NCBI GenBank assembly: GCA_004352715.1
Contig: SCFE01000017.1
Location: 2,387,841 to 2,451,840 of the forward strand
Length of the DNA stretch: 64,000 nucleotides
Source of the DNA: Hofstenia miamia
Lineage: Eukaryota; Xenacoelomorpha; Acoela
Reading direction: 5' to 3'
In this document: one piece after another, positions 45,240 through 60,129 of the stretch
Layout: each line of letters starts with the position of its first letter
How positions within the stretch are numbered: position 1 is the stretch's first letter
Position numbers and translations under genes: made by a program
The notes under the pieces: generated by a model
Database searches by the model: none
What the model was told of the DNA's origin: nothing
Seen by the model: only the letters and a program-made list of their open reading frames with translations

Positions 45240-48200
45240 GCTTTGTCTTGAAATTGTGGGATATTTTTTACTAAATATGACCAATTGAAAATGCAATTCT
45301 TAAAATCTCCGTTAAACCACAATCCCATCTACCATCGAAAGTGCATATTCATGAAATTATGATAGATATTTAATTCAGAATCATTGTGCAAAGATCAGTA
45401 TGATTCCTAACCTCTTGAAGGTTAATTTACTATCGTTGTCAAATTATTACACTTGGATGAGAGGTAAATTGGGAGAGCAGCTTTGTATTTCATGATATAG
45501 GAAATATGGGAAGAACAATCCACAAGTGCTATTCCAAACAAGAGATTCTTCAGATTTCCAATAGTTAAGGTTGTCATTGATGATTTAGCACATAATTTAT
45601 AGCTGAGAACAAGCATTAAATGGTATGTCTCACGCAATTCACAGAACATTTCTCTTTCAGTACAAATGTGATATCGCTGAGCTCTTTATCGATAACTTGC
45701 AATTTTTCGTAATTACATACTTGTAACGTCGCTGTAAATATTCAGGACTCGCCCAGGGTTAATTTTCTTGAGGGCCATATTGCTTTGGAAGATTGTTATA
45801 AAAATGAAATAATGGTTCTATATTTCCAGTAAAAAATATGTTTTACGGTGCTAAATGCAGTTGTATCGTTATGTAACTGGTACTAAACTAATCGCTGGCA
45901 CCCGTTTCTAGCATAATGAAAAACACTGAAGTGATTTAAGTCTTGCCCTAACTAGATAAATTGTTTCAATACATATATTCTCAAAAATATAAATTGTATA
46001 TGCCATGGCTATGAATTTAATAATTTAGTAACAAACTAATAACGTGTAAAATTTGAATATGGTATTTGTTTATAATTCGAATGTACTTATTGAAAATAAT
46101 ATTGATTTGTGTGATTTAGTGCTTAGTTATAGAACAACATTTGCATTGTTATTTGAACTAATAGAATTGAAAATTAATGAACTGTATGTAGCAACATTTC
46201 GCAAGTTATTTGCCTCAGTAAATAATAAAATCCGAGCTCGTTAAATGATCTTAAAAATATTTCTGATATACATTCGCTATCATGAATTTAAAGGAATATA
46301 TTGAGTTTCGAATATATTAAAGTTTTGACCGTTATTAAAAGACTGCTGCATGGTTATTAATCAGCTGTTGAGAAAATCAAGGAAATAGAATCAAATGACA
46401 ACTACTAAAAGAAACCTTCTACGATATATTTCGCGAAATCCATTCCTAATTTAGAGTAAACTATCTAGCAATAAGAAAACTCGAAGACTGAAGTAATAAA
46501 ATATTTCACAACAAATATTCTCACTATCTGAAAATTTTTTAACAAAAAAACTGTGAAGCGTAATTACAAATGCATCAATTTGCCAAAGCATTGTATAGTT
46601 TATATTTTTACGCTTCTATCCATATATAATGTTGATTTTTCAATGACAAGCATCACAAACTCATATGAAATTTAACAAAATTATTATTTAAATTAATAAT
46701 ATAATATTATTGTGCTAATATATTTTCTTAGAAGTCTTGATTGCATGAAAACACTTTATTACTATTACGGTGTGGCAAGGCCTTCAATAATAGAAGGCCT
46801 TGGGTGTGGTCATTCACAGTTAGCTAACATTCCTACTAGATAACGTTATTTATGATCGCTTCCATCATTAGTTTATCAAACAAAAAGAAGATTTTCCATA
46901 TTATAGCTACAGCAATAAAAAATCATTAAATAGTGGAAGTAAAACGCGTTTAAATTATGGTTCGATTTACACTATCACAAACTTCAAATTTGATCATTCA
47001 TATTGTGTTATCTAAAACACAAGAATAAGATTCTTTCATTTTACATTTTATCTTTCATATTAGTTGATCATAAATTTATTCACTGCAATTATAATCAACT
47101 TTGATATGAGTTAGATGCTAATGATATCAATTTTTAGGATGTCGTTAAGCATCGCATGAATAAGTTATTGAACTAGTTGAAACAGATGATTATATATATA
47201 TATATATATATAAATTCATTGAAAAGTAAATAATTATATAGATATGCGAATATTTGATAGATTTCACCTAAGAAGTAGAATTTATCACAATATCAGAAGT
47301 TTGTAGCAATCTGAGTATATTTAGCCAAATTGAAGGTGGTTTCACCAAAATCCAATTGAATAATTGATTGCAATAAGTTTTGAAACAATTCAATATGGAT
47401 TGCATCTGTGCGAACATTCACAAATGTTACTAAACTTTTGAGTTAAATAGCTGTATAAACAAATGATAATTAAATCAACCAACGGCGCACATATTGTGAA
47501 AATATCCGTAAAAGGAGACTAACGGAGGAATTGCGAGGCCATTAAATCGACTCAGTTAGTTAAGAAAGGCCTCATTTAACACAGTCCAACAACTATATCA
47601 ATTTATAATTGATTTATAAAATAATTTATCCACTAGGCAAATGCAGTTATCAGGAAAGTCCATTAGATTTTGAAATTCCAAATGTGCAACATTTGTCCAA
47701 AAAGAATTTCAAATTCGATTGCAATCTAAGTTACCAACAAGCAATAGTCTAGAAGGAAAGAGTGATGATACTATTACAGTGGAAGAGTTCCAGATGCTAG
47801 ATTAAACTTTTTCTGTAATTGAGGTTATTACTTTCACATAACGAAGAATATCTTAACGTTTTTTTGTTCCAATATTTAATTAGCCCTAAACTGCTAATTG
47901 TATCTTAAAAGTATCAAAACCGTTGGGTCCACACTTTCAAACAATCCTCTCCAAGCCTATTATAATTTGAGAATCATGAAACTTGAACACATCTACGATT
48001 AAAAATTCTTCTCTGTTTTGGTGAAAATTTGCGATAAATATTATTCCTGTGCTTGGAGTATATGGAAATATTAACTCTTTGTCAATGGAAGATGTGTTTT
48101 TTGCAAAAATATTAAAACTCTTCCATGCCTAGTGCTAATATAATACCCCGGTGGAAAGCACATGGTAGAAACACAGCCTCAACTATTTTTTTATATATAG

Positions 48201-51200
48201 ACTAGAGCCCTGGGAGCCGGGATATTTTTGGTTCGGGGCGAGTCGAGTCGGGTTGGGTCTTAAAATTCGAGTCGAGTTGGATTTCGAATGTCGAGTCTTG
48301 TCTATGCATATAGGCTATCAATATCATAACCTTAAAGTTACCATTAAATAACCAACTGTTTTCCAAGTATGAAAAAAATATTTCTAGCAGTTACATTTGT
48401 AATTGATAATTACTGTATATACATGTAGATATAGCATTAAGCAATCAATGCTGATGTTATTTAACGTAGAAAAGTAATACCTATCAAATAGCACTTGAAT
48501 AAAGTATCAAGTTCGATTAGCAACTTGAAATAGCGACCTTTGCTAACGAAATACGCCCTTAAATTTATGAATTTATGAAGTTTTTTATAAAGCAATAGAC
48601 AGGTATTTATGCAAGGGTAATTGCACTCCTTCCATTGTAATTGCAAGGCATGTGACGACAAATCAGATCGAAAAGATCTTATTGGTACTATTGAATATAA
48701 TCAAATTCTACCAAGAGCTAAAAATGTATGATAATTTTTTTTTTCAAAATACCACAAATTTTCCAAGTAAATCTAAATGTTACCAAGTAGAGAACTTTGA
48801 TGTAAAAAATTTTTTGGTTCTTATCTAAAAAATGATTTTGCCCCCATGGATATCCACTTTTGAAAAAAACGAATCTATACTCGCCGGAAACAGTACCGCC
48901 CACTTCCACCTCTGGGTGAGATATGAACATTTAAAAATTTTTTATAGAAATCATCACAAATTGCAAAAAATATTTATATCAAAATTTTTAATCTACTATT
49001 TATTTATTTATCGACTTAATCTTGTAAAATACAAGCAAACATATAAAAATAATAATATACAAATACATAAAAATATATGAATTAATAGACACTGTAATGT
49101 CAATTAAATGTTCTGCCTGAGGGACAATGACACACCAAACGATGTGTGCAAGTTTTCAAGTTTGTAAAAATTGACAAAATAACTAAAATATAATTCTTGT
49201 AAGGATTTTTAACTAAATTTGACTTATCAAATATAGGTTGATTTTTGATGATGAATATATTTTACCAAAAGTAACAATCTGTACAAAATAGTTTTGAAGA
49301 GATTTACATTTCCTTATGGGTGTATTCTTAAGCGGTAAGTGCTTTGATGAACGTAGACCTTTAACATCAGGAGAATAGAATGAAATAAATGAAGAAAGAA
49401 TTAAATTGTACTTGCAAGTTAAAAGTTTGTTAAAAAGACAACAATCCAAATTCCACCAGATATAAGGGTAAAGGAAGAATATTAATTTTTTTACAAATCT
49501 ATTTATATAGTTATCATTGTTTACTATCCATTTTGTACAAGGTTTTTAAAATTTCTTCAATTTTAGAAAATCTTGGTTACTAGGCAGTCAAACAATTGAA
49601 GTGTACGTTAAAGTTGATCTAATTAATACTGTAAACCAAATAATTTTAGCATTAATATTTGCATTATAAACATATTGATGATATATAATATGTATTACAT
49701 TGTATTTCATCATTAAACAATATCTTCTCCATTTGAAGTTAATAAATGCCGATTTATAAGATATCTAAGCCTTAAAAGGGATAATTCTTCATTGACCAGC
49801 TAATAAAAATTCAGCAAAAATTCAACAACTAAAACAAGTAACAAATTAAAAAGACATGTTGTCGAATGTCCTATCACTAAATTAATTTCAACAAAAAATT
49901 CATTGAACTAAAATAGTTCAATATCAAACACTTTGAGAAAAAATTCAACTGGAATTGTTCAACTGAGTACAAGTGTCAAACCTCTGAATAAGATTTTCAT
50001 TTCCATGATTCAATCTTATAACAATATTTAAAAAATGGTGAAAAAGATTGCAACTAAAACTTTTAGCACTAGAAGTTTCCTATTTTCTAATAATTAATTA
50101 AAATATCTACAATTTAAACAGTATTTCAGAACAAATGACAAACACATCAAAATGGTTATTAGCAAAATTAATGGTGCAAACATCGTCTAAAATTGTTTGA
50201 AGATTCATACGCGAATAAACAAATTTGTATAAACAGACGATATTGGGTGTTCTGGTGTTAAAATCATTGTAACTAAGCAAATTTATTACTTAAATAAATC
50301 TTGTAGTTAGAAATCTACGGTCTACTGCACTGAAAACTCTTTATAGAGGATATTGGAAAGCGTGTTAAGCACACCTGGCGACACTAATATCTCTTCACAG
50401 TTTCTTGAGAAATTATAAATTTTAAGCATGTTTAAACTGCGGTGATAAAAAATGAATGAATGAATGGATTTGTGATATGCACATTGTAGTGGTATATAAA
50501 ATCATTAAAAATACAGATCATCAGCCCATGCTAAAATTGATGCAGTGATGAGTTAGGCGCATATTCATAAAAATCAACTGTCAGCAGACCAGGCAAACAT
50601 TTTCTCCGGTTCAATAGTAAAATTGCAGTTAATGGTGATGATTAGAATGATAATAAAAATTACATGTTAACAATGTCTTGAAACCAAATATTTTATGTTT
50701 ATTTTTGGATGAAGAAATAGGAATTCATTCAAACACTACTTATTAGCAATATTTAAACTTGTAAATTCATTCCTTATCAAAGCTTATATAGTTATTACAT
50801 TAGTTAACCTAAATCACTAAAAATTTGTTGAGAAAAAACTGAACCATACTAGCTTAAAAAAACTTAGAAATATTGGGGAACTAACTAAACATAAATCTAT
50901 TTATTAAAATTCGCGCACCAACTTCGAGTTGCTCTTAGAGTTGTAATAAACTAATGAATTTTCGACACCTTTTAAAAATAATTCTGTAGGATAAAATTAA
51001 GGCTTTCAATTCTCTGATATATTAAAAGCACCTGCATTTTTCCTATTTTTGAATAAAATGTGTTTGGTAGAATATAAAATTAAAGAAATAGTATTTTTAT
51101 TTTATGACTTTCAAGTCATAAGAACTTTCACTTTTAAGTATATTAAAATATAAAAATATTTTAACTAAAGACGAAATTTAAAACAAAATAGTGAGTTTGT

Positions 51201-54006
51201 AAATTGTAAATATTATAAATATAATGAAGCAGCCCTTTGTCATTCAACAGTATTTGAGCTAGATAAGGAGGTTGTAGGGGCTGTCCCAGAAAATTATATT
51301 TGTTGTGAGATTGCGCATTTTAACCAAAGCTGTATTGTTTATACAAAATTTAAAAAATTTGTCTTCACTTGGATCTCGAGTTTAATAAGCTCTACACCGC
51401 ATCTTGATCGGATGTCTGTCCATCTCCAGTGAGAGTCCATAAGAGAAAAAAACGTTTCACAAGATGCATTTGCAAATTTAATACCAAAAATAAGTAACAT
51501 GATAGTGGACATATTTGGGAGTACGTTGGGAAAATTGTTGAAAATTAATTTTCATTTAGCTTGAACATTGAGTTGGTTGTCAATTATACCAGCATCTCTT
51601 CATACAAACCATCAACATTAATAATATTCGAAACTGAGTACTTTAATTGAAACTTTAAGTGTGCTAAATGTTATTGTTTCTGGAAAACAAAATTTTTTAA
51701 TTCGATGTAAAGAGTTATTTTCATCAAAATTTAACAATTATTCAAATAAAAAATTCCAGCCTCCAAGAATTTAATAAAATAGGCTTTAACTTAAGCACAA
51801 CTCTAAATTTTTAGCAATTAAACTGCATGAAACAAAAAAATTGCAGTTTTTTGCATTCAAGTAAATTGGGAAGCTGAATATAAACCTACGCGCATATATG
51901 GGCATTGTGATTCTGTTCATTCCGTTGATCTTCTAAAAAGAATTACAGCTCTATCAGATGGCTGGTTGTATTGCATTACTGTAAATATGCCACTATATTT
52001 TGACTCAACCCAACAAGAGTTATTTTAGTTTTTAATGCTTTTGACAAAAAAATATGATCTAAGTACAGATTGAATAACTTTAAGGTTTTGCTTCTTACCA
52101 ATATCATTAAACACGATTGAAAATAATCACAAATAAAATGAATTAATTTAGTAAAAAAATTAATTGTTCTTTTACTGAAATTGAAGATATTAACACAAAC
52201 AGTATATAACTCGTCTGGAAAAGTCCAGGCACAATGCCTTTCACTGAACCAATCATATTGCTTTGAAACATTAGCCAAACCAATTTATACATATTTGTAC
52301 ACCCTTTTAATACTTGACTCAATAAAAAAAAATCAGTTAGAAATGTGATCCAACCTATTTATTGTTGTAATGATAATGCATGATTAATGTACTACTTTTC
52401 GTGAATTTTTAAATGATATATTATTTGTTTCTTGTGAGCTACAATTTTGGCGATAGATGCAGTTGAAATTATATACCCATCTTACAACTTTTCAAATAAT
52501 TTCCTATGAAGTAATTTCAACTACTCATATCAACAAAATTTCGATGACAGGAAAATAAATAATATATCATTTGAAAGTTCTTGAAACCTAGTATATAAAT
52601 CATGAAGTATCCTTACAACCAGACATTCTATAGAGCTGTAGTCCTTACTTGAAAAGTGACGAGACAATCAGAGTTACCCTGTATAAGTGTCATCGTATTT
52701 AATTTCAATTACAGTCCATTAAACGGGCAATTGCTTGTTAAATTTTCTTATATAATTTTACATTTAAATGTTAGATCAAAAATAAGAATTTCCTTTAAAA
52801 TCGAGACGAGGGCCATTCGCTTATAATGCGAGCTATCCCGGCTATTGCGGGACGACTGGTTATCCTAGTTGCGGATGAACCACAAGAAAGACTTAATTTT
52901 TTATAAGATTATACGACTCAGCTAACCCTCGAAACAAATTTAATTTCTCAAAGCACTACGACTTTTGTGAGATTTTCCTACAAGAAAACTTCAATGAAGC
53001 TATGTCGCTTTGATCTTTTTCTATGCGTAAATCGTACTTTTGAGATGGAGAAAGGCCCTACTGAGCTTAATACCAGGATTTTCTCAAAAAAATCTCTACA
53101 AGCCAGGAAAAACGAAGTTATTTTATGTCAAAATTGCATGCAACTGATTAGTGGAAACAAAACAATGTCACTGTATTGTGACAATGTAGTAGAAATACTT
53201 CGGAAACAATATAAAACAATTTCAATGTTATAGTAAAATTTCCTCTTGACGCTTCAATTAATTTAAATTTAAAGGTACATTTAATGAACATTAAATCATA
53301 ATTAATATATTTTTAGGTCTAGTTGTGCTTATTATCATATACCACGTCAATATATTTTTCAATTAGTGTGAAAATAGTACCTAAAAGAAAAGTATCTTTA
53401 GTTTGCAACAAATTAGTTTTTTTCTAATTTTTACAAAAAAATTGGTCTGCTGAGAGGTGTAACGGTTCATAACAAAAAATTTATTTTGCTAATCCTATTT
53501 AACCACGTTATTATATATCTTTTAAATGTTTAGTTTAGATTAGCTTAGGGTAAGATGGTTTGCGGAATATCTCCACAGGGTGGGCTTGATAAATTAGTCT
53601 AACAAATCAGGCAGTCAGGCGGATATCGTTTGTGCACCTTGTCAAGAACGCATTACGGCGAAATATCAGGTTATTCCGAAAAAAAATATAGATACGTTTT
53701 TGTAACAAAAATACATAAACTGAAAATGAAATGGCGAAAATTGAGGTCACCCCAACTTCCAATTTAAAGAAAACCGGTAAATAAAACTTAAATGTCTCTC
53801 CGTAAATCAATTCAAAAGTATTTATATCAATTGAAATTTAAACGGAAATTGAAAACTAAGCTTAAAGACTCATCGCATTTCTTTCCACAGGAAAATGATT
53901 GTTTTAGTATTCAACGAACTAGAAATTCCCTACTATCTCAAAGACTAACATTATTTTCTTAATTGGTTTTGTCAAAAGAACAATAAAACATATATATATA
54001 CTGTAT
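45240..54006. other. Long AT-rich stretch, no supported gene
   Basis: Nearly 9 kb with only short chance frames. Items seen: a TA tract at 47191-47212, the hairpin at 46776, and a GC-richer patch of TCGAGTCGGG words at 48198-48300. A GGGTAAGATGG sequence near 53548 resembles the tip of the pogo-like element at 36153 but lacks a partner. TACCCTGTATA near 52676 resembles a mariner tip, also unpaired. A minus frame at 45422-45649 and plus frames at 51235-51410 and 52967-53233 have somewhat coding-like composition without recognisable domains. Confidence 0.45.
46776..46802. repeat. Perfect 10-bp hairpin
   Basis: CAAGGCCTTC and its complement GAAGGCCTTG are separated by AATAATA. The GC-rich stem stands out from AT-rich surroundings. 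Role unknown. Confidence 0.85.
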
Positions 54007-54014
54007 ATATACTG

Positions 54015-54480
54015 TAGAGATGAGTGCGTTGCGGTAATACCGCGGTGTACACAATTGCGGTGTTTAGCGGCAGAAATATAACAACTTGCGGTGGCATAAA
54101 TGTTATACAGATAACGTATTTTGTTCTAAGATTTAAAATCTTTAAGTATTTCTGAAAAAAACTGTTTCTGAAGCAAAATTAATAGATTTCACATACAAAA
54201 TATAAATAGTAATTTTTGCACATTTCATGAAAAATTGGTTCTACTCAAATAAAATTAAAATTATTGACAAAATACGTCATATATTGTCTTTAAGGTTTTC
54301 GAGGAATGATGCATAGCCATAAAAATGCAATTTAGAAATATCTATATTTTCTTATGAAGATAAAAATCAGCATTGTTGCGGTATACCGCGGTAAAATTTC
54401 ATTTACTGCGGTGGTTTGTGGTAAATTTTTTTCTCTGCGGTGGAAATTGTTTTACAAAACCTGTACCGCGCGCATCTTTA
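54015..54480. mobile_element. MITE with TACCGCGGTA-type ends
   Basis: The left end TAGAGATGAGTGCG followed by GCGGTAATACCGCGG is mirrored by the complement of the right end (TAAAGATGCGCGCGGTA). GCGGT words recur near both ends (GCGGTATACCGCGGTAA near 54378) and the centre is AT-rich. Candidate 8-bp duplications ATATACTG and ATATATGG match at 6 of 8, but the site is in TA-rich DNA, so this is weak. Likely hAT-type and non-coding. Confidence 0.6.
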
Positions 54481-57400
54481 ATATATGGCATAACACTAAA
54501 TTGCATAAAATATGTAAATAATCAAAAACTTAATAAAGCACTTTACTTGTATTGGAATTTGTGATAATCAAATGGACTAAAAATCACTTGATGCAACAAT
54601 TCCATTGAAAGCTTTGTTATACTGAAATTACGCCAGAATACGCATTAGCGTATAGTTATTAAATTATTGTTTGAAATCTTGATTGCGAGATCAACTTTTA
54701 TTGAAGGATGAAGCCTATATTTAACTGCAAAACAAAATAGTGGGGACTATTTAATAATATAATGTGTAAATGATTTAACTAGTTCGTATACAATACACTA
54801 AAACATTCACTACATCTGTTAATATCGTATGTCCCGTTAATACGTACACTTCAAATGTACATTCTATATAGTTTAAGGGCACAGATTTCATTTTGTATTC
54901 GCTAAGTATTAAGTATAATACTCCTATATTATTGGTTAAGAATATAACGCTGTGCTGAATGATCTCATATCTTTCATAATATGATTTAAAAGTTGAAAAA
55001 CACCTGAATTTTTTCTTGAAAGTAGTTCATAAAAACATCTTGATACTTTCCAAATATAATTATTAGTAGAATCTGTATTTTGAGAAATGAGTAATTTATG
55101 TAATTAATTTTTAAAATAAATTTTTTCTAAATATATTTAATGTATTGTATTATAAAATGAGGTGAAATGATTGCCTGAAAAAAATGTACATTGATTGGTG
55201 CAGATATGCGAGACGGTAAATATTAACGGTCTATACGGTATGGATTCGAAGAAGACAAAATTTGTTAAGGTACCTGGCGAGATTGGCTTTATTGCTCTAC
55301 ATTAAAACAACAATAAATATTTAATTATCATGTAATAGTATAATACAAAAAGGAAATTTCTAAAAAAATATTTTAGAAGAAAGCAACTATGAATGTATAT
55401 TAACTAAAATGTAAGATTTTAGAGTTAGACTATATGATCTTTAGATAGGGAAACCGACGAAGCCGTTTCAATTAGCCTGTGATCCAACAAACTGATGTTG
55501 TTTATGAAGAACTCTACATTCGTAGGGTGTAACGCACCCTAGTTGTTTCACTGCCTATTCCTACATTATAAAGAAAAGAAGAGTTTTTGATCCATCATTA
55601 ACTATTGTTGTTGTTGCATCATAAAAATGAAAAACGAGTTAAATAAATATATAGTAAAATAAATACATAAAAACTATAAACAAACATATTCTCAGTTTTG
55701 AAGATAGACTTGATTATTGACAAAAGCCGCTTTGGTTTCTTGAATATTATTAAATGGCAATCGCACAAAATGTTTGAGGAATCGAAAATTTATTTATCTT
55801 AGGCTAAAATCAAATTGAAAATTTGGCAATTCTGGGCTCTTAAATTTGAGTTTAATGACATTCGATCGCCGATAAATGTCAAAAATCACAGTATTCTCTT
55901 TAAATTACTCATTTCGAAAGTCGAAACGTTATACAACTATTCAAAATTAAGAGAATTATTCTATCATGGACAAGGTCGCAAGACGAAAGTCAATGTAAGG
56001 CAAAATATGAGGTAAAACAGAATTTAACACAATCCACTCGATCGCTATTTCAAATAATATGAGAATATTAAGTGCGACTTGATAAAAAGTTAGGTGATAG
56101 GAGTCTTGTGGATAATTTCAATATTCCTCAGTTTATCATGGAAAAGTAGTTGTTTATTGCACAATCTAAATTATATCTAAGAGCCGTCTGAGTTAATAAT
56201 ATACATAACCTTTAATGGGACATAACACATATTTACAAAGAGCGCAAAGTGAAAACAAAACATACGCGATGTGAGCAGAGGTCGTTGTGAGTGACTAATA
56301 AGTGGGTCACATCTTCGTGATTCGCCGAATTCGTTTCGAGATCTATTCAGAGTAATCCAGGCAAAGGAATTATTTTAGAGGAGAAATTGTGAAAATTTCA
56401 AATGGATGTCGAATAGGGCTGTCAAATATCTGGGTAGGAATCCATTAAATTCCGAAATGAGTAAATTTAAATTTTAAATTTACACATCGCTTAGATATTG
56501 AAGACTAATAAAGAAATGCAATCTAGAAGTAGAAACAGTCTGTTATATCAATATTGAGGATTATATTATTTCATTAATATCTGTATCTTCATCATAATCA
56601 GTTGTATCTAGTACTTAAAAAAATAACATCAATTAGTCAAAATATGTAGAAAATGTATCCCTTACATTTCTAAATGATTACTCCGAGAATCAAATAACTT
56701 TGTAAGTTATGCATTAAATTCTCGCGATGACATCATGACTAAGATAAAATGCGTTTTCTTACAATTTACATATTTTACTAATTTAGGTGAGTATATTTAC
56801 AAAGAATGAACTCGTTTGACAAAGGTCAAAGAAAGAATATTTGCTTGGACATTTTCTATAATTATGACTTCTATGAAAACTTCAATAAAGAATCTTGCTG
56901 AGAATCTGTTAATGAGAATAAACCCTCGGGTCTTTTTCAAAACTATTTCTAAAAGAGCCAGTGTGTTTTCCACGATAAATGATCAAATACACGAGTATTT
57001 GGACTAAAATACCGTAACCATCTACTCAATATTAACTGAAAACGGATGGCTTAGAAAATTGATAAAAATAGATAATGCACAGAGCTAAATTTCTTTTGCA
57101 ATTGCTTGTAATTTGTCTAAGGTCTTCCAATTTACAAAATTGAAGATAAATATGCTTTCTTTCTTGATTTAGATTAAGCAAAATACACGAATACACGAAA
57201 TACATACACGAAAATATGAAATGCCTACACGATAAAATACTTCATAATACAGGAAAATTTAAATTCATGCCAACACAGTGAATAGAACTGGTTATGCTAT
57301 TACCAGCCTTCGAGGAAAACAACGTCCTGCGTGGTATAGATATTACGAACACGAATTAACTACATATTACTTAGGTGGAAAATTAGCGGATGGTGTAAAT

Positions 57401-58438
57401 ATATTTAATTTGTAATTAATGTTTATAAATTTTAAAACAAAAGTTTATTTATGTATTTATTTGATCACTAATCGTTATTATTAGAACAGCTGTTACTGAT
57501 CATAAATGAAAGAAGGTACTCAAAATCCTAGATTTAGGAAAAACAATGAAATTACGATATAAATGTATATGAAATAGTGCTGAACTTAACCCTTGTGCCT
57601 GTTGTAGAATAAATAAAAAATGATAAAAAATTTAAACAATTGCAACATCAATAGCCTACAGCGATGGGGAGACAACTAATCTACCTATTCTAAAAGAAAT
57701 ACAAACATAATATAATACTTATCAACTTTTCCAACATTGAATCATTCATTGGATTCTATAATCCAAATCTTAAATTCTGAAATTAAAGTAAACATGTAAT
57801 ACAAGAAGGGACATTGAAAATCTCAGACAAAAATCAAAGAGACTAACAGAACAGAGACAACTACTTACTGTTCGATTGGCAAATATTGTGTATTAACACC
57901 GTAACCTGATCGTAATAATTTCGAATAGTTTAACACTTTCATTGTGACTCAAAACCAGATAAATAGACGAACTAATGTACATGCTGTTTAGAAAAATATA
58001 GAACAGAACACAATAATTGAAAATCTCAATCAAGTGACCACAGCCCGACCTCAATTGATCCTTGACTAATGAATTTAATTAAATTCATTTTCCATTCTAC
58101 ATCCTAAATAAATATTCGGATGTATGTTTCGTTGACATGACAAGGCTGAACAAACAAAATATTTATAACTGATGTCGCAAAATGTAGGGTTAGCAGCTAA
58201 ATGCTGACATATTCATTTGTTCTTATTATGTGTAAGGTCAGTGATGACCTCCATCTACACTGAAAATATACGATCCAAACAAGAAATACAATGCATGTAT
58301 AACTACTTCAAATGAATATAATGAAAACTTTAAAATTCAGTTAGCTATATTGCGTCTTCATAGGCTTTAGATATTCAAAGCAATATCTTTATTTTATAAG
58401 TTTAAATTCATATGAAATACGAATCAATCTGTTTTCGT

Positions 58439-58445
<7 letters not shown>

Positions 58446-58485
<40 letters not shown>

Positions 58486-58488
58486 ATA
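58446..58488. repeat. (TA)n microsatellite
   Basis: TA units with one slip (ATATTATA) immediately before a GC-richer segment that starts TTGCAGCAGCGCCAGGGTGC. Confidence 0.95.
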
Positions 58489-58600
58489 TTGCAGCAGCGC
58501 CAGGGTGCACGGAAGTGCGCTGAATAAGAGAACGCAGCTAACTCTCTCTCAATTACCAACCGTTTAAGTGTCTTATATACACTTTACGTCAAACATATTT

Positions 58601-58712
58601 ACAAATAACTAAAATAACTGTACAAATAAATAAAATACTGTTTACAAATAACTAAAATAACTGTTTACAAATAACTAAAATAACTGTTTACAAATAACTA
58701 AAATAACTGTTT
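58601..58712. repeat. Tandem 23-bp repeat, about five units
   Basis: The unit ACAAATAACTAAAATAACTG plus TTT recurs five times; the second copy is diverged by small deletions. The array follows a GC-richer segment (58489-58590) that may be a fragment of a transposon or LTR end, although no partner was found. Confidence 0.9.
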
Positions 58713-60129
58713 ATGAAGAAAAATTTCAAATATTTGAATTGCTGTTACATTATATAATTTCATTGAGTTTCTCTATTTATCCTAAGGCATTTTAGAATTA
58801 TTTAGCAAATTGAAGATACCATATATTCTATGGCTATGGGAAAACACGATTGATATCATAATTATTGTAATAAAGAATAAATGTTCTATATTACACAAAA
58901 AATTAATGATAAGTTATGAAATTTTGAATTGTACTATATTTTCCACAACAAATTGTTCTTACGAAATAGAACAAACTTTGAAAACTGATTCAGCCACAAA
59001 CTCTTTCCTGATCTTGATACTAATGGGAATTCGCTAATTATAAATGTTATAAGCTTTTCAGTCGCCTGGTTTAGTTTTAATAACTAACTATTAACATTTA
59101 CTAAAAAAACTTTTCCCTTGAAATGTTTTCACATTAGAAGTTGGTTTAATGATGGAATTAGAAATTTGACAAAGCACGTTTTAGTCTCAGTTATACTGAA
59201 TTCAAAACTGTGAAATCTCATTAACAGGCTATTTCAAAACATCAGCTTTGACCATTAAATTGGATAACTTCAAGAGATCAAATCCAAAAACTGTTAAGTC
59301 TATTGCAGGATGTACTAAGCTTATGCATCAATTTTGCAGTTGAAAAAAAATAATCGATGCTGTCATTTGATTCTTGCACAGACTACATCAATCACGAATT
59401 AGCCGGTGTTATCGAATCGTTTGAGGAATTCACAAACACTGATTACGTTTACATTATAATATTGTCGAATATGTAATTTTCAATTGTGAAGTTAAAATCA
59501 GGGCTATACGATTGCTCGATCTCATATTTTTACATAATAAGTTGAAAATCAACTCATCTAGCACTAATTAATGCTATTCATAATCCACTCAGAAATTAGA
59601 TAATGCAAAAATTACGTTGGAATACTGCTGTTTGATATCAGAATACAATTGATCTCGTCAATTATAAAACAATGAAAATTGCTTAAATTTGGGATTAGCA
59701 GTTGCTCCATAAATGGGATCTCAAACTTTTTACCTAATAGTATGCAAGGAATCATCTAACATTACAACACCAATTCAGATTAGAAGTATATTTTCTTCGG
59801 TGTACTTCAATTCACTAAGGTAGGTCCTTGGATCTTTAATTTGTAGAGTAACTGCTTATTGAATGATCATACAAACAAATAAAGCATGTTGATGACATTA
59901 CTACTTGGGAATTGATTGCAAGTCACTATTCGTTCAAAGCATATGACATTTCATGAGAGTTAAAATGGTGCTCTATTCAAAACATGAAACTGAACCATGG
60001 AAAATGTCAAGAGTTTCTGCTGCACAATTTTAACCTCCTCTCGATATAGAAACTTTTTAATTTCAGGTGAAAAGGGTCAGCTCGGTAAAACTGTCGGCAG
60101 TGATGTTGCAGTCACATCTGTAAACTTCT

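Larger units (their letters stand above)
54481..60060. other. Long AT-rich stretch, no supported gene
   Basis: Apart from the repeats at 58446-58712, nothing is recognised. Frames at 55815-56015, 56816-57007 and 58810-59037 have no domains. A small perfect hairpin (TAGGGTG and CACCCTA around TAACG) lies near 55537-55555. Confidence 0.45.

Noticed and set aside
45422-45649. Minus frame as a gustatory-receptor exon
   Set aside because: A loose hydrophobic pattern only; no conserved TYhxxxxxF-type motif or splice context to support it.
48718-48930. Minus frame with HPEVEVGGTVSGEYRF as a gene
   Set aside because: Short, no domain, and also open on the opposite strand (48832-49080); possibly an unrecognised repeat.
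52640-52690. Mariner element end at TACCCTGTATA
   Set aside because: No complementary end or transposase similarity nearby; short motif likely by chance.
53540-53600. Second pogo-like element
   Set aside because: A single GGGTAAGATGG tip without an inverted partner or TA-bounded interval.
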